From contig NZ_BMOD01000017.1 of NCBI RefSeq assembly GCF_014646895.1, positions 1-64,000 on the forward strand: DNA of 64,000 nt. The letters run 5' to 3'. Below are positions 58,468-64,000 of this stretch, piece after piece. The notes beneath the pieces are model-generated. The model was not told the DNA's origin. It saw only the letters and a list, made by a program, of their open reading frames with translations, and made no database searches. The position numbers and the translations under genes were made by a program. Source of the stretch: Deinococcus roseus. Lineage in GTDB: Bacteria > Deinococcota > Deinococci > Deinococcales > Deinococcaceae. Numbering within the stretch: the first letter of the stretch is position 1; each line of letters starts with the position of its first letter.

Positions 58468-60783
58468 TCAGTGCAGGTTCTGGGGAATTTCTTCTTGCAG
58501 GAGTTGCAGGAACGTCCGGGCCATGTGCGGATCAAAGTGGCTGCCCGAGGTGCGTTCAATCTCCTCCACGGCTTCCTGATGGGTCCAGGCCCGTTTGTAA
58601 GGGCGCACATCGGTGAGGGCGTCGTACACGTCCACGAGGGCAAAGGCGCGTGCAGCCAGGGGGATGTCTTTGCCTGCCAGACCTCTGGGGTAGCCGCTGC
58701 CATCCCAGCGCTCATGGTGGTGCAAAACCACCTGCAGGGTGGAGGCAGGCAAACTGGGGATGTGGCACAAAAGTTCATGCCCGATGGTGGTGTGGCGTTT
58801 CATGGTGTCCCACTCCTGGGCGTCCAGCTTGCCAGGTTTGAGCAGGATGTGGTCTGGAATGGAAATTTTTCCGGTGTCGTGCAGGTAGGCCCCCCACCTG
58901 AGCGCGTCCATGTCGGCTTTCTGGAAGCCCAGACGTTGCCCCAGTCGCTCTGAGAGTTGCACCACCCGGTCTGTGTGGCCTTTGGTTTCGTAGTCGCGGA
59001 ATTCCAGCATCAGGCCCATGGCCCTTAAGGTTTCCTCGCGGGATTCTTTCAGTTCGGAGAGGTGCACGCCCCTGTGCATGGCCTGCGTAACCTGCTCTGA
59101 GACCCCATGCAGGAGTTTCTGGATGTCTGCATTGACCACCACAAAATGCGGTGCGCCAAAAATCAGCACCCCCTGCACAGTGTCCCTGAACAGCACGGGA
59201 AGCAGGGCCAGAGAACCCCAGCCGTCCAGTCCCTGCAAGGGCACATCGGTGAACCAGGGATGATGCCGGTCTGCTGACTGTCCAAGCTGGTCCCGGCTGT
59301 GCAGATCGGCCAGCACCAGGGCCTGGGGCAGTTTCGAGAGGGCCTGCGGTCCGGCCCACAGGGGTTTGCTGACGCGGTCCAGCGGGATGTAAAACCCCTG
59401 CTGGTACTCGCTGAGGTCCAGGCACAAATTCAGCGCCTGTTCCACCAGTTGTTCCGGGGCCTGTTGCAGGGCGAAAGCTGCAGTCAGATCAATGAGCTGC
59501 TGGAATTTTTTCAGTTGCACCTGCATTTGTTGCTCGGCTTCTTTGCGGGTGGTGATGTCACGGGTCGTGATCAGCACCCCATCCACATCTTCATCTTCCA
59601 GACACAGGGTGCCCGAAGATTCCAGCCACACCCAGTGCCCCTCCTTGTGGCGAAAACGGTAGGTGGCAAAAATGGGCTGTCCGGGGTTGCAAAGGGCCTG
59701 CTGAAAACATTCTTTGAGGGGAACCTGGTCTTCCTGGTGGATGTCCATGAAACCGCTGAGGCCCATGCGTTCCTCGGGACGGTAACCCAGAATGCGTTTC
59801 ATGGAGGCACTGGTGTATTGCACAATGCCATCCAGATCCAGCACCGAAACGATGTCGTGGCTGTGCTCGGTGAACTTGCGGTAACGGCGTTCCTGCCCGG
59901 CCAGCTTGTGGTGAAATCCTGCACGGTGCAAGGCATTTGCACAGCGGGCAGCCATGTCCCTCAGGAAGTGTTTTTCCAGATCGCTGAACGGAACATCGGT
60001 GTCAAAGCTCAGGGTGAGGGCACCCAGAGGCTGGCCTTCTTGAGGCATCACCAGCACGCATTTTCTGCCTGATCTGGAGGTTTTGATGTGCTGGATGTGG
60101 GGGTAGCGCACATGCCAGTCTTCTGCATGCAAGAACAGGTCGCACCCCTGCCGGATGGCTTCTCCCGCAGGGGTGAGGGCGTTCAGGGGAAAAATCCGCC
60201 AGGGTTTCTCCAACTGTTCCGGGTAGCCCACCGTTCCCAGCACCTCGACCTGACCTTTGCAGTGGTCTGCCATCATGACCCCTCCTGCCACTGCACCCAT
60301 GGCCTCAATGCCCTGCAGCAAAATCACCTGCACCACCTCTTGCAGGTTGCTGGCCCCGGACAGGGCAACCGTGAACTGGTGCAGCTTCTGGGCCCTCTGT
60401 TCTGCCTGGATCCTGAGGGTGATGTCCCGCAGGCTTATTAGCAGGCCCTGCACCTGGGGGTCTTCTGCAAGGTTCACCAGGGTGCCCTCAAACCAGCGCC
60501 AGGATCCGCCTGTGGAAGACAGGCGCAACGGGGGAAGGGCAATGGGAACGCCCTTCAACTGGTTGAGCAGTCCAAAAGACCGCATCACCTGCAGGTCTTC
60601 CGGGTGCAGCCAGTGGTGCATTTGCAGCCCTTTTTCAGGGGCAAAACCAAAAGTCTGCTGGAAACTGGGGTTGTGATACAGCACATGGCCGGTCTGGTTC
60701 AGCACAACCACCACATCGGTCATGTGGTCCAGCAAGGTCCGGTGCACAGATAGGTGATTTGTTTGAGGTGCAGAATCAGACAT
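58468..60783 (-). CDS. PAS-GAF-PAS-GAF HD-GYP c-di-GMP phosphodiesterase
   Basis: A 771-residue cytosolic protein. PAS about 15-125 (HMTDVVVVLNQTGHVLYHNP), GAF about 135-285, PAS about 300-415 (DIVSVLDLDGIVQYTSASMK), GAF about 420-565, HD-GYP about 585-765. The metal-binding HD is H635-D636 (YLHDTGKISIPD), followed by HHHERWDGSGYP with GYP at 697-699, so the phosphodiesterase site is intact. It would degrade c-di-GMP. ATG 60783 is preferred over 60819 because GAGG lies 6 nt upstream. Last of the signalling genes before the sugar ABC operon. Confidence 0.92.
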   Translation of the reverse strand: MSDSAPQTNHLSVHRTLLDHMTDVVVVLNQTGHVLYHNPSFQQTFGFAPEKGLQMHHWLHPEDLQVMRSFGLLNQLKGVPIALPPLRLSSTGGSWRWFEGTLVNLAEDPQVQGLLISLRDITLRIQAEQRAQKLHQFTVALSGASNLQEVVQVILLQGIEAMGAVAGGVMMADHCKGQVEVLGTVGYPEQLEKPWRIFPLNALTPAGEAIRQGCDLFLHAEDWHVRYPHIQHIKTSRSGRKCVLVMPQEGQPLGALTLSFDTDVPFSDLEKHFLRDMAARCANALHRAGFHHKLAGQERRYRKFTEHSHDIVSVLDLDGIVQYTSASMKRILGYRPEERMGLSGFMDIHQEDQVPLKECFQQALCNPGQPIFATYRFRHKEGHWVWLESSGTLCLEDEDVDGVLITTRDITTRKEAEQQMQVQLKKFQQLIDLTAAFALQQAPEQLVEQALNLCLDLSEYQQGFYIPLDRVSKPLWAGPQALSKLPQALVLADLHSRDQLGQSADRHHPWFTDVPLQGLDGWGSLALLPVLFRDTVQGVLIFGAPHFVVVNADIQKLLHGVSEQVTQAMHRGVHLSELKESREETLRAMGLMLEFRDYETKGHTDRVVQLSERLGQRLGFQKADMDALRWGAYLHDTGKISIPDHILLKPGKLDAQEWDTMKRHTTIGHELLCHIPSLPASTLQVVLHHHERWDGSGYPRGLAGKDIPLAARAFALVDVYDALTDVRPYKRAWTHQEAVEEIERTSGSHFDPHMARTFLQLLQEEIPQNLH

Positions 60784-61119
60784 GAGAAACCTCGGGGAAG
60801 GCGCAGGAGAGGGGTGCACCTTATGGTGTTCACCTTACCCTGAGGGTTCTCACGGTTTTCCTTGAGGGTTTTGTTAAAAAGTGGCTACATTCTGGGTGCA
60901 AACGTTTCTTGATGGAGATGTGTTTTCACAATTGATCCCAGGGCATGAAAACCCTTCAGGGCTGAGAACAACAGAACCCAGGACCTGCCTTGAAAACCAA
61001 TGGCAAGACAAAAGGGCGAGCCTGCAGCCCGCCCCCCATGTCCAGTTTTGCCCCTGTTCTGTTTCAGATGCCTGTCTTTTGGGCGAGGCATGCCTCGCCC
61101 CTACAAAGGCAAGATCCCC
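60784..61119. other. Intergenic region with REP-like palindrome and LacI-like site
   Basis: No gene. TGCAAACGTTTCTT (60897-60910) resembles a LacI/cre operator upstream of the HD-GYP gene. The perfect 20-bp palindrome at 61081-61100 lies downstream of the ABC operon. Confidence 0.5.
61081..61100. repeat. 20-bp perfect palindrome, REP-like
   Basis: GGGCGAGGCATGCCTCGCCC. It lies 20 nt after the last permease stop, without a T-run in either direction. On the minus strand it is preceded by TTTGTAG, a pattern I associate with short interspersed GTAGGGGCG-type repeats. Confidence 0.6.
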
Positions 61120-61950
61120 TCACTTCAGCCCAGAAGTCGCCATCACCCCTTCAGAAACTTTGCGCTGGAACAGCAAATAGGCCACAACCGTGGGAAGTGC
61201 GGCCAGCACAGCGGTGGCCATGGTTTTGGAGTAGGCCACCCCGTAAGCGGCCTGCACCTGGGTGATGCCCACCGGAATGGTCATCTTGGCGGCAGAGTTG
61301 GTGACAATGAAAGGCCAGAAGAAGTTGTTCCAGGCCCCAATGAAGGTGATGATCACCAGTGCCCAGGTGATGCCCAGGTTGAGGGGCAAATAAATCTGGA
61401 ACAGGATCCTGAATTCGCTGGCTCCATCCAGCCTTGCAGCTTCGGAGAGTTCTTTTGGCACCTGATCGAAGAACTGCTTGTAGATCACCACGGCAATGGG
61501 GGCAGCGAGTTGCGGCAGGATCACTCCGGCGTAGGTGTTGACCAGTCCCATCTTGTTGACCAGCATGAACAGCGGAATCAGGCTGGCCTGGAAGGGAATC
61601 ATGAAGCCTGCCAGCACCAGCCAGTACAGCCAGGTCTTGCCCGGAAACTCAATCTGGGACAGTGCATACGCGAACATCAGGGCCAGCAGCACCACCAGGG
61701 CGGTGATGATCACGGAGGTCAGCAGGCTGTTGCCGTACCAGCTGAGGATCGGGCTGTTTTGCAGGATGTAGGTGTAGGCCTCCAGAGACCACTCTTTGGG
61801 AAAAAAGGTGGGTGGGAAGGCAATGGTTTCGGTGTCGGGTTTGAAGGAGGTGACCACCACCCAGTACAGCGGGAACACCCACACAATGGCAAACACCAAT
61901 GTGAAAAGCGTGCCAGAGAAGCCCAGAATGGAGAATTGCTGGCGTTTCAT
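61120..61950 (-). CDS. Sugar ABC transporter permease (MalG-like)
   Basis: A 276-residue permease with six membrane segments. The EAA loop is LSEAARLDGASEFRILFQIY, and TSFKPDTETIAFPPTFFPKE is the typical G-type periplasmic lead-in. ATG 61950 overlaps the upstream permease stop by 4 nt. Last gene of the operon; no ATPase gene follows. Confidence 0.9.
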   Translation of the reverse strand: MKRQQFSILGFSGTLFTLVFAIVWVFPLYWVVVTSFKPDTETIAFPPTFFPKEWSLEAYTYILQNSPILSWYGNSLLTSVIITALVVLLALMFAYALSQIEFPGKTWLYWLVLAGFMIPFQASLIPLFMLVNKMGLVNTYAGVILPQLAAPIAVVIYKQFFDQVPKELSEAARLDGASEFRILFQIYLPLNLGITWALVIITFIGAWNNFFWPFIVTNSAAKMTIPVGITQVQAAYGVAYSKTMATAVLAALPTVVAYLLFQRKVSEGVMATSGLK

Positions 61951-62843
61951 TTTTTGCCTCCCAGCAGTTTGTTTTGCACCCATGAAGCCAGCAGGATGAT
62001 CACCATGAACACCACCGCAATGGTGGAGGCATAACCGCCGTGGGTTTGCTGGAAACCCTCTTTGTAAAGTTGCATCAGGACCACCGTGGTGGATTCGAAA
62101 GGCCCCCCTCCGGTCAGCAGGTACACCTGATCGAAGATCTTGAACTGGGCAATCAGTTGCAACAAGAGGGCCAGCGAGGTCACGGGCCACACGGTGGGCC
62201 AGGTGACCGCCCAGAAAGCCTGCCAGGTGTTGGCTCCGTCCAGGCTTGCCGCTTCGTAGAGCTCTTTGGGCACATTCTGGATGGCAGCCAGAATCAACAG
62301 CATGTTGAAGCCTGCACTCCACCAGATGGTCACCAGGGCCACAAAAGGCATCGCCCAGGTGGGGTCTTCAAACCAGGAGGTGTTGGTTTTGAACAGGTAA
62401 TTGAACACCCCGAAGCTGGGGTCCAGAATCCACACCCACACTGCGGTGACCACACTGACGGGCAGCACGTTGGGCAAAAAGAAAATCGAAAGCACCCAGC
62501 TTTTGAGGTGCCTGAGCCTCGCCACCATCAAGGCGAACATGAAACCCACCAGGGTGTTGGGAATCACGGTCAGCAGCATGAAATACAGGGTGTGCTTGAC
62601 CGAATCCCAGAATCTGGGGTCTGAAAGCAGGGTGATGTAGTTCTTCAGGCCCACGTAGGGTCCCACCCCGGTGAGGTCTGCACTGGTGAAACTCAGTTGA
62701 ATGGCCGACAGGGTCGGGTAAATCAGGAACAGCAGGTACACCGCTGCAAACGGCAAGACCAGCAGGTATGCAGTCCACCAGCTGGATCGGTTGGTTTTGC
62801 GTGGGGTTCTGGTGGGGGTGCTTGAGGTGCTTTGCAGGTTCAT
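61947..62843 (-). CDS. Sugar ABC transporter permease (MalF-like)
   Basis: A 298-residue permease, six membrane segments (YLLVLPFAAVYLLFLIYPTL first). EAA loop is LYEAASLDGANTWQAFWAVT, and LLTGGGPFESTTVVLMQLYK is the typical C-terminal region. The start is ATG 62843 with GGAG 8 nt upstream. An attenuator-like hairpin separates it from the binding-protein gene. Confidence 0.9.
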   Translation of the reverse strand: MNLQSTSSTPTRTPRKTNRSSWWTAYLLVLPFAAVYLLFLIYPTLSAIQLSFTSADLTGVGPYVGLKNYITLLSDPRFWDSVKHTLYFMLLTVIPNTLVGFMFALMVARLRHLKSWVLSIFFLPNVLPVSVVTAVWVWILDPSFGVFNYLFKTNTSWFEDPTWAMPFVALVTIWWSAGFNMLLILAAIQNVPKELYEAASLDGANTWQAFWAVTWPTVWPVTSLALLLQLIAQFKIFDQVYLLTGGGPFESTTVVLMQLYKEGFQQTHGGYASTIAVVFMVIILLASWVQNKLLGGKK

Positions 62844-62868
62844 CAGGACATCTCCTTTCTGAAAAAAT

Positions 62869-62903
62869 GCTCCCGGGATGGGAGAGAGAGACATCCCGGG
62901 AGC
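62869..62903 (-). terminator. Intra-operon attenuator/terminator
   Basis: GCTCCCGGGATG and CATCCCGGGAGC form a perfect 12-bp stem; on the minus strand it is followed by ATTTTTT. It sits between the substrate-binding protein stop (62911) and the first permease, and must be read through for permease expression. Confidence 0.85.
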
Positions 62904-62910
62904 GAGGAGA

Positions 62911-64000
62911 TCATTTGCTGAGGTCGGTGAGCTGCTGCTTGAACTTGTCGATGGCGGCCTCTGAGGTGAGCTGGCCGTTGAGAGCGGGGGTCAGGGAGTT
63001 GCCCAGCGCATCAAAGAAGGGACCTGCTGCACCGAAGATGGGGAGGGCAGGATCGGGCATCACGTCTTTGGCAGCTCTGGCGCTGTACTGGGCCACAGGC
63101 TGCAGGGACTTGTAGGCAGCGCTGTTCTGGGTGGGCAGGTATGCGGGGATGTGACCGCCGCCTGCCCAGTCCAGGCTGTTGTTGGCCACGAAGTCGATGA
63201 ACTTGAGGGTGGCGTTCAGCTTGTCTTTGGTCATGGGCTTTTTGGCGTTGGCGGGAATGGCCAGCATGTGGGAATCCGCCCAGGTCTGCTGGTTCTGGCC
63301 CAGTTTGGGGAAGGGCACGATGCCATAATCAAAAGAAAGTTTGCCGCTCTTCTTGAGGTCCACAAAGGTGGGCACTTCCCAGTTGCCGTTGATCATGAAG
63401 CCCGCACGGCCTGCAGAGAACAGGGCAACCATGGCCGGGTAAGTGGCGTTTTTGCCGATCAGACCACCCTTGGTCCAGTCCACCATGGTGTTGAGGGCAG
63501 CCACACCTTTGGTGTCCATGTCTTTCAGGCTGAGCTTGCCGCCACTGACCAGTTTTCCGCCGGACTGCAGGAACAGGGTGTACCAGATGCGCCACACCGA
63601 GGAGGGATCCTGGCTGGAAGCGGTGGAAGCGGGAAGCATTCCGGTTTTGTCTTTGATGGCTTGCAGCGCGGCAGTGAAGCCTTCCAGGGTGTTGAGGCCT
63701 TTGGGCTGGCCTTTGCTGTCCAGCAGACCGGCTTTGGCCAGGATGTCCTTGTTGTAGTACAGCACCAGGGTGTGGGTGTCCAGGGGCAGGCCGTACACGT
63801 CGCTCTTGCCGGTGATGCTTTTGGCGAGGGCCGCCTGGTTTTTCACCAGGTTCTGCTGGAAGTCACTCAGTTTGATGCCAGCCTCGGCCATCTCTTCGGT
63901 GGTGATGGCACGGAAATCCCCGTTTTTGATGCCGGTGGTCATGCGGGACAGGTGGTAGGTGATCACGTCGGGGGTGTCGCCAGAAACCACAGAGGTGTGG
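62911..64000 (-). CDS. Sugar ABC transporter substrate-binding protein (partial, 5' end beyond window)
   Basis: At least 362 residues of a family-1 solute-binding protein, open to the window edge on its N-terminal side. Landmarks are LPLDTHTLVLYYNKDILAKA, AGRAGFMINGNWEVPTF (the conserved G-x-M-x-NG-x-W ligand region), and LKFIDFVANN. It follows glucan or oligosaccharide-type binding proteins. The signal peptide must lie outside the window. First visible gene of a binding protein-permease-permease operon on the minus strand. Confidence 0.9.
   Translation of the reverse strand, partial: HTSVVSGDTPDVITYHLSRMTTGIKNGDFRAITTEEMAEAGIKLSDFQQNLVKNQAALAKSITGKSDVYGLPLDTHTLVLYYNKDILAKAGLLDSKGQPKGLNTLEGFTAALQAIKDKTGMLPASTASSQDPSSVWRIWYTLFLQSGGKLVSGGKLSLKDMDTKGVAALNTMVDWTKGGLIGKNATYPAMVALFSAGRAGFMINGNWEVPTFVDLKKSGKLSFDYGIVPFPKLGQNQQTWADSHMLAIPANAKKPMTKDKLNATLKFIDFVANNSLDWAGGGHIPAYLPTQNSAAYKSLQPVAQYSARAAKDVMPDPALPIFGAAGPFFDALGNSLTPALNGQLTSEAAIDKFKQQLTDLSK

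Noticed and set aside
61081..61100. Palindrome considered as the terminator of the ABC operon
   Set aside because: No T-run on either side; kept as a REP-like repeat.

Overview
The window looks like chromosomal DNA of a mesophilic Deinococcus-type bacterium. This is an inference from gene content and style: many secreted lipoproteins with glycoside hydrolase, RCC1 or subtilisin domains, sugar ABC operons without their own ATPase gene, a dense set of c-di-GMP proteins, strong AGGAGG-type ribosome sites mixed with several likely leaderless starts (a -10 box 6-7 nt before ATG), and moderately GC-rich coding. No rRNA, tRNA, CRISPR array or intact insertion sequence was seen.

Layout. 98-1920: an AAA-ATPase-like/PD-(D/E)XK protein beside a frameshifted remnant of a phage-type integrase. 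1986-6968: small housekeeping or stress genes (TetR with a divergent DUF4386 protein, MOSC, DUF899, a hypothetical, PhyH dioxygenase). 7023-11656: a nitric-oxide/haem-type cluster (two DUF2249 proteins, an NnrS/CcoN-like membrane protein, a SufT/MIP18 protein, a truncated haemoglobin, a Crp/Fnr regulator). The globin-crp junction in it has been duplicated around a small membrane-protein ORF. 11854-14441: HEAT-repeat and secreted hypotheticals, one with a probable ATC start. 14451-19357: a two-gene c-di-GMP operon, including a LacI-type sugar-binding domain fused to GGDEF-EAL. 19472-25110: a LacI repressor divergent from a polyol/sugar ABC operon ending in a zinc dehydrogenase.

25873-33059 holds the most unusual genes: a 1301-residue STAND ATPase-TPR-winged-helix regulator carrying a complete C39-type papain-like peptidase module at its C-terminus, a GH43-type lipoprotein behind a promoter framed by an 11-bp inverted repeat, and a bacterial MACPF/perforin protein without signal peptide. 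33155-39587 is a metal(loid) resistance island: a merR-led operon, then arsR-arsO, arsR-DUF6428-MFS and arsR-arsC-aquaporin units. The three ArsR proteins place their cysteines differently.

39981-60783 is dominated by secreted hydrolases and signalling: a subtilisin-like lipoprotein, GH31, two divergent clan GH-A (GH26-like) lipoproteins sharing palindromic operators, a ricin-GH12 lipoprotein, a PA14-RCC1 lipoprotein, a KGG-motif stress protein, and three more c-di-GMP-type proteins (one degenerate GGDEF, one PAS-GAF-GGDEF, one HD-GYP). 61120-64000 is a second sugar ABC operon, running off the right edge. Together these suggest a plant- or soil-polysaccharide scavenger in which LacI-family control, sugar uptake and c-di-GMP signalling are physically interleaved. 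All function calls rest on reading motifs by eye; no database search was run.
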